A stretch of DNA of 64,000 nt from Lactuca virosa (Eukaryota > Streptophyta > Magnoliopsida > Asterales > Asteraceae), in NCBI GenBank assembly GCA_928212115.1, contig CAKMRJ010005523.1, positions 101,888,100-101,952,099 of the forward strand, read 5' to 3'. The notes under the pieces were generated by a model. The model made no database searches. It was given only the letters and a program-made list of their open reading frames with translations, and was not told where the DNA came from. Of the stretch, positions 10,816-22,690 are shown in pieces. The position numbers and the translations under genes were made by a program. Positions within the stretch are counted from its first letter, which is position 1. Each line of letters starts with the position of its first letter.

Positions 10816-13800
10816 TTGTATGTATATGAGCAAATAATGAGTTCACAACCAAGCGTATGACTGATACCCTATCAAGATCTATGCTTATCGTTCCATAGAT
10901 TATATGGTATCATGCACCCCAACAATCAGGCGAGTGAGGAGTTGTCAATTCCTAATAGCGCTATCCATAATGACCATTGGCTCAAAGAGTTAATGGTTGG
11001 AGTAAAGTGTAAGGGAAGGGACTTAAGACGGTAACGCATCGTGTTTCAAATTGCATAAACATACATAGCAAAATATAGCAATCAAGTCTGATACAATTCA
11101 ATTTAAATGCAATGAATAATAAATAGCTTTTCGGACACGCTTTTCCACCTCGAAACATAAAAACCGAAAATAGGGGGAGTCTTGAATACTCATAATGTTT
11201 CAAGTTGTTACAAGTGGTGCCTCGAAATACACCAATGCCTTACTACCGGGATCGTATGACATCAAACACACGCTAGTGAGTTTCTATATCGAAATCTAAT
11301 GCTAATATACTAAATTCTACTTATAGAGAAATGCCAAATTTTTGTTCTAATATTCGTTTTATATTAATTGGTAACAATTTTTCTGAAATAATTAAGACAA
11401 TTTTGGATATCAATTTTTCAAGATTTTTGCTAATATTAATTGAGGGTATTTCAACACATTTAAAGGTGTTTGAAACTATAAAAATCCAAAATATTATCAA
11501 AAAGTTTTCAAAAATTCTCAAACTTTACATTTTCATTCCAAATATAGTACAAGTCTTCTAGAAAATTTCCCTTGAATTTTTGATGTGATTAGCAGTTTTT
11601 CCAAATTCTCAAGCCTTCATATCAATATAAATTCGTGAAAAATAGCATTCAGATTATAAAAATTCCCAAACTTTTTATAACACTGCCATTAAACATACGT
11701 AAGCTGGAAAAAATATAAAAATGGATTTCTAAATAGTTTAACCCGATTTTATGATTTTTGGTGAATTTATTATAACAAAATGGAGATAAATAGAAAACAC
11801 TTTCCAAAATTACCAAAAAATTTTGTGACACTATTATAATTATTAATTGGTGAATAATTATTAAATAGTTTGGCTATTTTTCAATTCGTTTGGCTATTTT
11901 TCTTAGTTTTATTCTCCTGAATAATCATTAATTGGTGAATAATTATTAAACAGTTAAAGTGAATTACCAAAAAAAATTAAACTTGCATTACATAACCTGG
12001 GAAAAATACCAAAGCCTATTTTTATATACTGGAGTCCGATTTTGTGGATTTAAGTGCATTTAATCTTAGAAAAATACAAGAAAAATAGAATACAGAAGAG
12101 AAAAATCATCCAAATTTTTATTTATCATCCTAATATTTTATAAGATTTTCTGGTAAACTTGCATGAATTTTTGGATGAGTAGAACTGTTTTTCTTGTTAT
12201 TAGTCCATTATAAATACAAAAATCGTGGAAAAATAGGTATGCATTATGAAAAATTCCAAAAATATTTTTCTGGGTATTCCAAATTATGTAGGATCTGCGA
12301 AATTTAATAAATAACCTTTTCACATTCCCTAATGTGGTGTTATGATTTATTGGAACTAAACAAAAAGAATTTCGCTAGGAGTTATAGACCTCAGAAAGTA
12401 TTTTTCGCTAGGATTTATAGACCTCAGAAAGTATTTTAAATGAATTATGGCCTTGTTTTCTTGTAACAGTTTTAATAAATCAAAGAAATGATAAAAACCC
12501 TTGGAATTTTTCAGATCCTCTTATTATCTTACTGGGATTCTGAGGAAATTTTGTTTTGAATAGAAAAGGATATTAAGAATTTTTTATGAATAAAATCATT
12601 TACATGCACTATTAACAATGTACTCCGATCATCAAGCTCTTTAACCGGATGTACATCACATGTATCATGATTTTAAGACCATGCATGGACATATTTTGTT
12701 CGTAGTGATGTTTTCAAAGGAAAAACTTGAATGCCTAAGCTATATAACCTTTAAAACTTGTAAAAATCCGTATTTTAGGGTTTGACATAGGTTTTGGTCC
12801 TTGGATTTCACCATCAAAAAATATGCATATTGTTCTTGGGTGAAACCCTACCACCATCATCATCAAACTCGACATTCATAGCTATGCTCATGAATGTTCA
12901 TAAAGAAGGGTGTAGGAGAAGGAGAACTGTAAGAAAAAGCTTTAAAACTAGAAAGAAAAGTGAGGGAGATTGAAGGATTTTCGTGATTACCTCGAAGAAC
13001 AACCCTAGAAGATGAAGATTTGAAAGGTTGAGAGGCTGTTCTTGGCTAGATAATTTTGTGGGTTTTGAGAGAGAAAGAGAGAGTTTGAGTGTTGTAAAGG
13101 GTGGACTGTGAGAGAGAGTGAAGAAAGGGATATGAAGTGAAGAAAGGAATTAATGAGTGAAAGTTTTAGGGAAAAGAGAGCATGGGAGAGAGGGTGGCAG
13201 ATTTTATGAGTATAAGGGAGGCCCTCTCTCTCCTAAATCAAACTAAATAAATTTCTCTTCAATTTTTATAAAACCCTAATTTTTATAAAAAGGCTTCTTG
13301 ATTTATTAAAAATCTTTGTTTTTAACTAATAAATTATGATTATTGTGACAACCCGAAATTTTCATTTGTATAAACTCCGTAGTCAAGCACTTCAAATGAT
13401 ACTCAAATTCATTTCAGTACATTTCTGGCCGGTTTTAAGTTCGTTTGGGTGTTTTTATTTTAATTTCGTCAAACGAATAAATAAATGGAAGTACCTTTTA
13501 GGAGTGTTGTACAACAAATAAACATTTAGCACCTTGACTAGGTGTTTACGGCCAAACAAGTGGAGTTTAGGCCGTAAACTCCTCTTTGATCAAGAACTCA
13601 TGAATATAGCATGAGTTTACTCTTCATTCCCCCATTTCTCACTTCCTAGCTCAAGAACACCCACCATTCTCTCTCAACTATCATAAGATCATCTTCCAAA
13701 TCTTCCAAAAATGTAAGTTTTTCTTCACTTGTTTTGTTGTTATAACACCTTATCTAGTGTTTATACATCATTTTATCCATGAATTCTTCATTTCTACTTA

Positions 13801-14106
13801 GATCTTCAAGTGTTCTTCAAAACACCAAGAACACACACTAGTGTTCTTGGCCCTTTAACACTCTTACAAGCCTCCTATAAGTAAGTACACTCTTCCTAAC
13901 TAGTTACGTGCTTAGAATACTTGCTAAACCATTGAAGAACATCAAAAACCCTCAAGAACTTGTGTTTATAGTCAAGGGATATCCTTGAACCGTAAACACC
14001 ATCAAGTGGTGTTTAAGTGCCACTAACACCTTGTAGGGTTTGGATATTGGACTAGAACCTTGCATGCATGAGCTAGAAACCCCAAATCACGAAATGGTTG
14101 GAGTGA

Positions 14107-14134
14107 CCATGAGTTTACGGCCGTAAACTCATGG
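14107..14134. repeat. 28-bp perfect palindrome, part of a GGCCGTAAAC cluster
   Basis: The centre is GAGTTTACGGCCGTAAACTC, extended on both sides by four complementary bases. Degenerate repeats of the same palindrome recur at about 13540-13580, 14135-14200 and 14310-14360, often as TTTACGACCGTAAAC. It may be a binding site or a hairpin in the LTR transcript; no function is shown. Confidence 0.9.
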
Positions 14135-15756
14135 GTTTACGACCGTAAACTCAAGGGTTTACGACCGTAAACTCCCAAGGGTGGTCCAAGGATCGTAAAC
14201 TCCAAAAGTGAGCCATTTTGAGCCCTAGTCCCTTCCTAAGCCTTTGATACAAACCTAGAACACTTCCTTGAGGGGTATAAGACCTTAAAACACACAATAG
14301 CACAAATTACCATGAGTTTACGGCCATAAACTCATGGGGGAAATGACCATGGGCCGTAAACTCATGTGTTGTTACCATATGGGTAAACTCCAATGTGAGG
14401 CCATACTCTCTTTAGATGCCCCTTAGTACTTAGTTGAAACAAAGTTTCCATGTATTAGGGTGTCTTTACTTGATTAATTAGTTGTTAAATGACTGATGAG
14501 ATACATTTATGTATCACTACATGTTAAATAGGATCTGCATGTGTGTTCAAGTCCTCACTTAACACTTAGCATCCTATCCGGCACTTCCATCCAAACCACT
14601 CACTGCAGGTGAGTTCATACCCCTTAATTAACCTTTTAAATGTTTTTAAATGCTTTTATGGGGGGGAATACAAGTTGAATCATGATAGTTATCATATCAA
14701 TCACATGTGATTAATAACTATCAAACTATGGATTTACTACACTTTTAGCTGTTTTATCAAGCAACTACTTCAAAATGATTTCTCGAATGCTTTTACACGT
14801 TGAACTCTTTATCAAACTTGTTCTCTAAACTACTACATCCTTCCTTTCAAATTTGTTATGACTATGTTTCAAACGAAGGTTTTCATGTACTTTAAACTAT
14901 GTTCCAAATAAGGGATTTCTTATACTTTAAACTGTTTATATTAAACAAACTGCTTTTAAATCATTTTATAAATTGACATCAAGTCATCAATTCTTATTAT
15001 TAAACTTTTCAAATGTTTTACAAAACTTCTTTTAAACTTTTATATTATGAATTGCATGCCTCTATATGTATAGTTATATAAGTAATGTTTAAAGGACTTA
15101 GGACTGCTAACCCGCCTTATTTCCTGCTCCTTGTTTGGTTGTGGACTTAGGGTATCCTGTTATTTGTCCGAATGTCGTCTAAATATTAGTTATATATTAT
15201 GTATACATATATAGACATAAAAGGTTCTACCAGTCAGTTCAGTACCTTTGGGTAGCAAAGACATACTTCCATTTATTCATATACATATATTACTAGTAAC
15301 TATAATGGGTATAGTTAGGAGATACTATTTATTGTTCCTAGTACAAAGAATCACACAAGAGTCAGTTCATTCATGAGTCACTATATCAGTACTACATTGA
15401 GTAATAATACATGCTATACACTATACAAGAGAATGTACTATACACTATGTAAACATTAAATACTATAACCGAATGTGACATACTACTTCTCGATACGACA
15501 CTTCATCGTGGTATCACTTTGTAACCAGAGTCTCCTGGAGGGAGAGCGGGCATTGTGTGTATAGATCTATACGGGACTGACACTCCCACATCCTGACTGC
15601 TAGCTACAGTCCCAGCCGAAAGGCCAAGGGGTGACAGAATGCTACCTCACTATTTATGACCTGGAGGGTCATCCGTTATTCAGCCGTCGATCAGCATGGT
15701 TACATACGAGTTCACATTCAAACTATAAATTAACTAAATAAGAATTTAAGGCAAAA

Positions 15757-16098
15757 GTAGACTTTTCGAGGCGTATTGTTCATTCGATACCACCTGGAGT
15801 CTGCACTTATTCATTTAGACTTTTCGAGGCGTATTGTTCATTCGATACCACCTGGAGTCTACACTTCATTCATTTAGACTTTTCGAGGCGTATTGTTCAT
15901 TCGATACCACCTGGAGTCTACACTTCATTCATTTAGACTTTTCGAGGCGTATTGTTCATTCGATACCACCTGGAGTCTACAATTCATTCATTTAGACTTT
16001 TCAAGGCCTATTGTTCATTCGATACCACCTGGAGTCTACACTTCATTCATTTAGACTTTTCGAGGCGTATTGTTCATTCGATACCACCTGGAGTCTAT
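15757..16098 (+). repeat. 59-bp tandem repeat, six units
   Basis: Units start at 15757, 15815, 15875, 15934, 15993 and 16052 with TAGACTTTTCGAGGCGTATT; each ends near CCACCTGGAGTCTA. TAGACT/AGTCTA form an inverted repeat within each unit. Unit 5 has the variant CAAGGCC. It is in the 3' half of the solo LTR. Confidence 0.95.
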
Positions 16099-16959
16099 GT
16101 TTTATTCACTTTATAGCCAACAGTTTCACTGCTGAGGCAAAATATTATTTTCCCTATTACAGTTACTTTGTGATTTTATCACATACACGTTTATGTATAG
16201 CTATATTTAGATAATAATAGTTATACTAGGGGAAAAACCTCCATTTTTACAGAGGCGCAAATCTTCAAAACAGTCGGTTCTTGGTAGAAGACTGCTTTTT
16301 ATACTAGTAGGAAATATGGGATTTTCTATGGTTTTTCATACTTATACCAAGTTTTCATAAAACAATTACAAGTCTTTTCTTTACAGTTTTACAAATCAAT
16401 GAAACTAAAATACATATGTTCTCACCAGCTTTAAAGCTGATACTCGCTTTCAAAATAACCTGTATTCTCAGGTCACCAGTAGACAGGTACGATGACCAGG
16501 TTTTGAGAAGACGGAGCGGTCAATACTCGTCTTTTATTTTGATTTCTCATTATCATGTCGAATACTATGAAAGAACTCACATGTATTAAAATTTTACTAT
16601 TAGTGGAATGGATGATGTTGTTGCTTGTTTACTACTTTACATTGTTCTGATACTTTACATGACGTCCTCCGCCCCAGAATGTTTCCGCCGTTCTTGGTTT
16701 TGGGGTGTGACAATTAATGTTTGATAATTAAATTTTTATGTCTTTGATTATATCCCATAACTTGATTATTTAAATTTGATATAATGACGTTCATAACAAA
16801 TCTTATATAGTTTTTAGGTTTTAAAGTTTATAAATTTGGATTTTTGGGCTCGTTAGGGTTTTTGGAACATTGTTACATTTTTACCATCATATTGAAATGA
16901 AATTAGAACACTTTAATGACCTGAATTTGACAGTTGTCACAGTATCCCTCACTCAAAAA

Positions 16960-16978
16960 GAATTTCGTCCCGAAATTC
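16960..16978 (-). promoter_or_regulatory. Inverted repeat before Gypsy-3 polypurine tract
   Basis: GAATTTCG and CGAAATTC flank three bases, so the 3' end of the pol transcript can form a tight hairpin. On the - strand it precedes the purine-rich GAGTGAGGGATAC and the LTR start. Its position, just outside the LTR, suggests a role near plus-strand priming; this is inference. Confidence 0.5.
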
Positions 16979-16989
16979 ATTCTATATTA

Positions 16990-18899
16990 TCATTTGTCAT
17001 TGCATGGAAAAAGTTGTGGATATTTTTCCTTCATGAAGTCCTCACACTCCCAGGTGTACTCCGGCCTGCGTTTCGAGTTCCATCGAACTTTCACAATCGG
17101 AATCTTACTCCGCTTGAATTGTTTCACCTCTCTGTCAAAGATTTCTATCGGCTCCTCAACGAAATTCAGCTTATCGTTGATCTTGATCTCCTCCAAAGGC
17201 ACTATAAAGGATTCTTCGGCTAAACATTTCTTAAGATTGGAGACGTACAATGTGTCGTGAATGGCGCTTAACTCTTGGGGTAATTGGAGTTTATATGCTA
17301 CCGAACCGATCCTTTCAATGATCTCAAAGGGTCCAACATATCTTCGGCTTAGTTTTCCTTTCTTACCAAAACGTAAAAGCCCTTTCCAAGGCGACACCTT
17401 TAGAAGCACCTTGTCCCCGACTTGGAATTCTAAAGGTTTCCGACAATTGTCCACATAACGTTTATGACGATGATCGGTAGCTTTAAGCCTATCTCTAATG
17501 ATAGCAATCTTGTCAGTTGTTTCCTGATTAAGCTCGAGTTTAGTCAATTATCGGTCTCCTATCTCAAACCAACATAATGGAGAACGAAACTTGCGTCCAT
17601 ACAATGCTTCATATGGAGCATTGGATACTCGTGTGGTAACTATTATTCTAGGAAAACTCGATTAGAGGCAAATGAGTATCCCAATTTCCTTTGAATTCAA
17701 TGACACACGCCCGTAGCATATCTTCCATGTTTTGTATTGTTCTTTCCATCTGCCCATCTGTCTGGGGGTGGTAAGTTGTGCTTAAATTTATCTGGGTTCC
17801 TAGAGCCCTTTGTAACATCCACCAAAATCGTGATGTAAAACGACTATCTCTATCAGAAATGATAGATAGAGGTACACCATGCAGAGAAACAATTTTGTCG
17901 ATGTAGACTTGGGCCAATTTTTCCATCTTGAAGTCTTCCCGAATAAGGAGAAAGTGAACAGACTTCGTCAGTCGATCCACTATGACCCAAATCGAATCAT
18001 GACCTTTAGAAGTTCTAGGAAGTTTGATAAGGAAATCCATGTATATCTGCTCCCAGTTCCATTATGGAATTGCAGGCTGTTGCAGTAAGCCAGATGGTTT
18101 TTGATGTTCAACTTTGACTATTGCGCATGTCAAACACTTCCCAACATACAAGGCGATATCCTTTTTCATTCCAGGTCACCAATAGTACTATTTAAGATCT
18201 TTGTACATCTTATCCGCTCCAAGTTGGATTGTGTATTTAGATTGATGAGACTCCTCTAGTACTATGTCTCTCATATTGTTAACCCTTGGAATCCAAACTC
18301 TGTCCCTAAAATAACGTACTCTGTCGGGTTTGGTTTCAAATCTCACTTCTAAACCATGTAAAGTTTCACCTGGAAGATTTTCCTTGATCAAGGCTTTCTC
18401 CTAGGCATCAATGATTTGAGATTTCAAGCTTGTCTGAATTACCATTCCCAAAGTTCTCACACAGGAAGGTTTTACTTTTTCTTTTCTGCTAAGAGCCTCG
18501 GCTACTATGTTAGCCTTGCCCGAGTTATATCGTATCTCACAGTCATAATCACTAAACAACTCTACTCATCTCCTCTACCGTATGTTTAACATTTTCTGAT
18601 CTAGGATATGTTGAAGGCTTTTATGGTCGGTATAAATGATGCACTTGGTTCCGTACAAACAATGCCTCGATATCTTAAGAGCGTTAATTTTCTAAGCCCT
18701 CTGGTAAGCCCATAATTGGTGCATTGTATAATTTATTTTTCAGGATTTGGAAAACTTCTTCGTGTTTCTCTTCCCAGAGAAATTTTCTATCCTTTTGGGT
18801 CAAAGATGTTAATGGTTGAGCAATCCATGAGAAATTCTTATTGAAGCGTCTGTAGTACCCAACTAATCCTAGAAATTGTCGTATTTCTGTCGGGGATTT
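16990..18899 (-). pseudogene. Gypsy-3 pol: RT end, RNase H, integrase
   Basis: On the - strand the order is: RT thumb (RQFLGLVGYYRRF-like, then PLTSLTQKDRKFLWEEKHEE, about 18880-18740), RNase H (IIYTDHKSLQHILDQ, about 18600), H2C2 zinc finger (18391-18130), integrase core 18040-17648 with MDFLIKLPRTSKGHDSIW, SDRDSRFTSRFW and QTDGQMERTIQNMEDML, and the C-terminal domain 17547-16990 with FQVGDKVLLKVSPWKG, RYVGPFEIIERIGSVAY and VKVRWNSKRRPEYTWE. The D,D,E triad is readable. Stops separate the core from the C-terminal ORF, and the 5' part of pol is cut off by the Copia-A LTR at 18900. The 185-residue C-terminal ORF is the best-preserved piece in the window. Confidence 0.92.
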
Positions 18900-19693
18900 T
18901 GTTGGATTAGGTATCTAAGCCCATAACTATAAATGGTATGTACTTAACTCGATAGTAGCATGGTCCTTTTGGGTTGCCTTCACCGGAGCAATTTGATAGT
19001 ATGGATATTTGAGAAAGAGGTTATTTGTGATTTATTAATATATTATAAGAATAATATATTAATTGAGAAATCATATTATTTAATTGGTATTGGTCAAGAA
19101 TTAATTTGGAATTAATTTAGTGATCAAAAGACACTGATTAAATTAACGGGGACTGATTAAGTAAATCAACAATACATATAGTTTGGGCTACTGATCCATG
19201 TTGATGAGGACCGACTAATTTTATGTGGGAGTCCATGAAGAGTTAGTCCAATGGGCTTATCATATGGATTATTGGATTAAAGGCCCAAGGAAGTGAATTG
19301 GGGTTTACAATTGAAACCCTAGGAATTCCACACTAAAAATGTAACCCCTAGCGTCACCAAAAATGGCCCTAAGAGTTCCAAGAAGAACACCCTATCCGTT
19401 CTTGTGTGCCTCCTAGCATATCTCACATTATCCTCCATTGTTGGTGGTGTTTGTGACTCATTTAAGGCATCACATTTGAGGTGCTAAGCTCTTGAAAGGT
19501 CAAGTTCTACAAGCTACAACAAAGAGGTACTCATCTAACTAGTTTTTTATGTTTCAAATATCAAAGTTGTATGCTAGTTGTAGGTTTTATGCTTTGCATA
19601 ATTTTATTGCATTTATAACTTGAGAAAACTTAGATTCAAAGCATTAGGTTTGTATGTGCACCATATAGATGTTATAGTGCTAAAAACTGATCA
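18900..19693 (+). repeat. Copia-A 5' LTR
   Basis: It begins TGTTGGATTAGG, ends AAAACTGATCA, and is followed after one base by an intact PBS. It interrupts Gypsy-3 RT sequence. Length is 794 bp. The start resembles the Copia-T LTR, but the rest differs too much for the two to be a pair. Confidence 0.87.
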
Positions 19694-19694
19694 G

Positions 19695-19707
19695 TGGTAT
19701 CAGAGCC
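19695..19707 (+). other. Copia-A primer-binding site
   Basis: TGGTATCAGAGCC is complementary to the 3' end of initiator tRNA-Met, the usual primer of plant Copia elements. It lies one base after the LTR. Confidence 0.93.
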
Positions 19708-20387
19708 TAGGGTGTTTTCTGTTATATTGATGAATTCTGTTATTTTCAAAGCTGAAAAACTTCGTTTTCTGCCTCTGACTGCTAGACTCGACGAGTCCCA
19801 TGAGGGAACTCGACGAGTTGGATCATCTGTTTGCAGTTTTTCGAGTTTCTTGGCCAGAATTGGATTAGGATCATTACCACAAATTGTTTTGTATCATAAA
19901 ATTCAATTTTTCTGATAAGATAATGATTATCCTCATCCAATTAAATGATGATTGTCAAATTTTAAGATAATTACTTGATTTTGTGAAAAACTAATTATTT
20001 GTAGAATTTGAATCATCTTGCTATATGAAATTTTAGATTTTAGAACCTTACACTAGGTTTTATTAAATTAATTAAGTGGTTAATTAAAAGAGAGAATTAA
20101 TAAATCCATAATGACATGGTTTAAGTTTAATTAAATTAAAAGTCTAATTTATTAATAGATTAAACCACTTAGTATTTTTAATGTTTAAAATACACCCTTA
20201 TAAATATAAAATTAAATTCTAATTATTATATATGTATAAGTTAAAAGTCAGTCTTACCGTTAGCAGGCTAATTCCACGAAGTTGGTCTATAAGGGGTGTT
20301 TAAGGAAGCGGCCTGTAAATTGACCGTCATTGGGTATACACTCTTACCCACCGCACCCTTGACCAGTGGAGGGTCGTTAGCCGAGTT
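19708..20387 (+). other. Copia-A 5' leader, interrupted
   Basis: Untranslated leader with two ACTCGACGAGT motifs (19786 and 19808) and a block at 20251-20385 also found in the Copia-B leader. About 256 bases kept in copy 2 (around 53775-54055) are missing near 20030. It ends at GTTAGCCGA, where Copia-B begins; the Copia-A leader resumes only in copy 2, after 61864. Confidence 0.78.
20251..20385 (+). promoter_or_regulatory. Leader block shared by Copia-A and Copia-B
   Basis: It runs from GTCTTACC to GGGTCGTTAGCCGA and includes the ACGAAG..GGTCTATAAGGGG and ACCCACCGC segments. The equivalent in Copia-B is 21889-22020. A CCAC..GTGG stem can form near its end in both. It is a candidate packaging or translation signal by position only. 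Confidence 0.5.
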
Positions 20388-21078
20388 CATGGTCCATTTG
20401 GGTTGCACTTCACCGGTACAATTTATATGGATAGTCTTTTGAGAATAGTATATTTATAATTTATATTAATATATTATAAGTTCTAATATATTAATATGGA
20501 ATCATATTATTTAATTAGTATTGATCAAGAATTAATTTAGAATTAATAGTGATCAAAAAGAACTAATTAAATATGGACACTTATATATATGGAATGGGCC
20601 AAGTTCATTTAGGTTGGGCTCTAGTTTCATGGATGGTCCATGGAGCTTTTAACCCATGGATCCTATGTAAATGAAAGGTCATGGGTATTAGGGTTTACAT
20701 GGATGTAACCCTAATCCTCCATAATATATAAGGGGTCCTTGGCTCACAAAATTGGCACAAGTGTGTTGAAAATAAGAGTGGGCCGATTTTAGTGTGCATA
20801 CCTATTCTCTCAAGTTCTTCCAAGGTGTTTGGTGATTGTGATTCCATTTGAGGCTTCCACACTATTGGGGCAAGCTCTTAAAGCTTGAAGACATCAAGCT
20901 ACATCAAAAGGTATGTCATCCACTATAGAACTTTGTAGTATAGGTGCTTCATAATATGCTAGTTAGGATGAAACCTGGTGGAATAGTTAATATTTCATGT
21001 ATAATAGAGAAAACATAGATCCAAGGTTTATAGGTTGCATGTACACCATAGGAGTGTTAGAATGCTCAAAACCCAACA
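20388..21078 (+). repeat. Copia-B 5' LTR, lacking its first ~57 bases
   Basis: It matches the complete LTR at 61114-61864 from CATGGTCCATTTGGG on, and ends CTCAAAACCCAACA. The first 57 bases, including TGTTGGATT, are missing, and the sequence abuts the Copia-A leader. A PBS follows. Confidence 0.87.
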
Positions 21079-21079
21079 G

Positions 21080-21092
21080 TGGTATCAAAGTC
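21080..21092 (+). other. Copia-B primer-binding site
   Basis: TGGTATCAAAGTC differs at two bases from the tRNA-iMet complement TGGTATCAGAGCC. It follows the LTR by one base. Confidence 0.82.
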
Positions 21093-22690
21093 ATGGGTTG
21101 TTTTTGTTATATTGATGCAAATGTTTTATTTTCAAAGTTGGAAAAAAAGAAAAAAAAAACATGGCGTTTGTCAAATTTTAAGTAATTACTTGTTTTTGTG
21201 AAAAAACTAATTATTTGTTAAATTTGAATCATTTGCTATATGAGTTGATTAGGTCAAATTTAGTAAAAGATAAAATGATATGATCATTTTATTAGTTTTA
21301 AAAGTTTCATCTAAAGAGTTTTTTGAAACCTCCATAAGTTATGGATATGAAAAAGGTTTTTTAAAAAAAATCGATTCAAAGTTTTTTTAGGAGTTACAAA
21401 CTTGGTCTTAATGTTTTAAAGAATTCCATAACTTGTTCTTAAGTTATGGAACATGAAAGTTTCATCATAAAACAAGTATTTAACTCCATAAGTTATGGAA
21501 TCTAAAATTTTCAAGAGTTACAAAACTTGCCCTTAAGTTTGGAATTTGGAAAAGTTTTTTTATGATAAAAAAAAAGAATTGAATTCTAAAACTCTTGGGT
21601 TCATAACTTAAACAATTAATTAAATGGTTTTAATTTTGAGTTTAATATTGGAATTCTGATGTTTTGTTTGAATAGTTCAAATTAACTCTTATGGACTTTA
21701 TTAATAGTTAATTAAAGCGTTTAATTAAAAGAGTATTATTAAATCCATAATATATGGTTTGGTTTAATTAAATTAAAAGTCTAGTTTAATTAATAGATTA
21801 AACCATCAAGTATTTTAAATGTCTAAAATACACCTTTATTATCATAATATTAAAAGTTTAATATATTACTTATGTATAAGAGCAAGTCGTCTTACCATTT
21901 GTAGGCCTCATTCACGAAGCCGGTCTATAAGGGGGTATAAGGTTGTTCCTAAAAATGGCAGCTTAATGGGTGTCCACTCTCACCCACCGCTTCTTGACTG
22001 GTGGGAGGGTCGTTAGCCGAACAGGTAGGGAAAAGACTATAATTCTCCCTTCATTAAAAGTATTAATGATAAACTACTAAGTACCTAAACACTTATAAAT
22101 TCCCAATCTTAGTTACTTAGGAAAATGGAATATAGGTGCTAATCCATGAAATTACACTTTGGTGCTAATCCATGAAATTACACTTTGCACTTTGTTTAAG
22201 TTGTTAGTGGAGCGTGTGTGGTTAACCTGGCACACTAACCTGGACTTAACACGGTAGGCAAAGGGTAAGTAACTAATGTTTATCATAGTATCGTTGGAGC
22301 GTGTGTGGTTAACGGCACATCGATTGAGGGGTAAATATTAAGGGTACACTAGTATATTGCATGGTTACTTCACAACTTGTTTTGTGATCCTCGGCCATCC
22401 CAGTCAAAAACCTGAAGGGCACACTCGAGATTGAAAACTGCCATTGAAAAGTTCAATGAATCTCAAAAGAATCTAGGAGTTTCAAAACCAAATTAAAACC
22501 TAATAATACATTTCGTTTATCTTGGTGGAAATTGGTGAATCGTCATTCACCTACTTCAAATGTTTATAGCTTGGATTACGGCATCCCTCTTCTAAGTTAT
22601 AAACTAGTTTGTTGGGTCCTAGCCTTAAATATCATATTGGGTGTTTTATTAAGGACTTAAATCAACTTTACGTGAATTTCTCCCATGTTG
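21093..22690 (+). other. Copia-B 5' leader
   Basis: An AT-rich ~1.6-kb leader with no coding potential. It holds the conserved block 21889-22020, two copies of a GGAGCGTGTGTGGTTAAC motif, and a constant-core hairpin at 22563-22602. A ~26-base segment beginning GGTGCTAATCCATGAAATTA is present twice in tandem near 22134-22190 but once in copy 2. Confidence 0.78.
22563..22602 (+). other. Hairpin with constant 17-nt core (site 1, copy 1)
   Basis: The core ATTACGGCATCCCTCTT (22575-22591) lies between arms TTTATAGCTTGG and TAAGTTATAAA. Copy 2 has the cleaner right arm (56548-56590). Confidence 0.8.

Larger units (their letters stand above)
13344..16712 (+). mobile_element. Gypsy-4 solo LTR
   Basis: It starts TGTGACAACCCGAAATT and ends TTTTGGGGTGTGACA, ends typical of a large Asteraceae-type Gypsy LTR. 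Flanks are ATTAT (13339-13343) and ATTAA (16713-16717), a 4/5 match to a 5-bp target-site duplication. No internal region remains, so it is a solo LTR left by LTR-LTR recombination, 3369 bp long. It contains a cluster of GTTTACGRCCGTAAAC palindromes and six 59-bp repeats. It lies in opposite orientation inside a related LTR. Confidence 0.83.
10381..16941 (-). repeat. Gypsy-3 3' LTR, split by a solo LTR
   Basis: The - strand LTR begins TGTGACAACTGTC at 16941 and ends GCGGGGTGTGACA at 10381. The + strand Gypsy-4 solo LTR (13344-16712) lies inside it; without that insert and one target duplication this LTR is about 3.19 kb. It holds a 25-bp tandem repeat (10716-10815), a 33-bp duplication (about 12370-12437) and a GA-rich tract (about 13060-13200). 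AT-rich short ORFs (11321-11831) show no domain. No PBS follows at 10381, consistent with a 3' LTR. Confidence 0.8.

Noticed and set aside
11321..11831. Short overlapping ORFs on both strands in AT-rich DNA
   Set aside because: Inside the Gypsy-3 LTR, low complexity, not preserved as frames in copy 2.
10381..16712. A 6.3-kb DNA transposon with TGTCACACC/GGTGTGACA terminal inverted repeats
   Set aside because: Each end is the 3' end of a Gypsy-type LTR (Gypsy-3 on -, Gypsy-4 on +). The + LTR has its own start at 13344 and a near target duplication, so nesting explains the symmetry.
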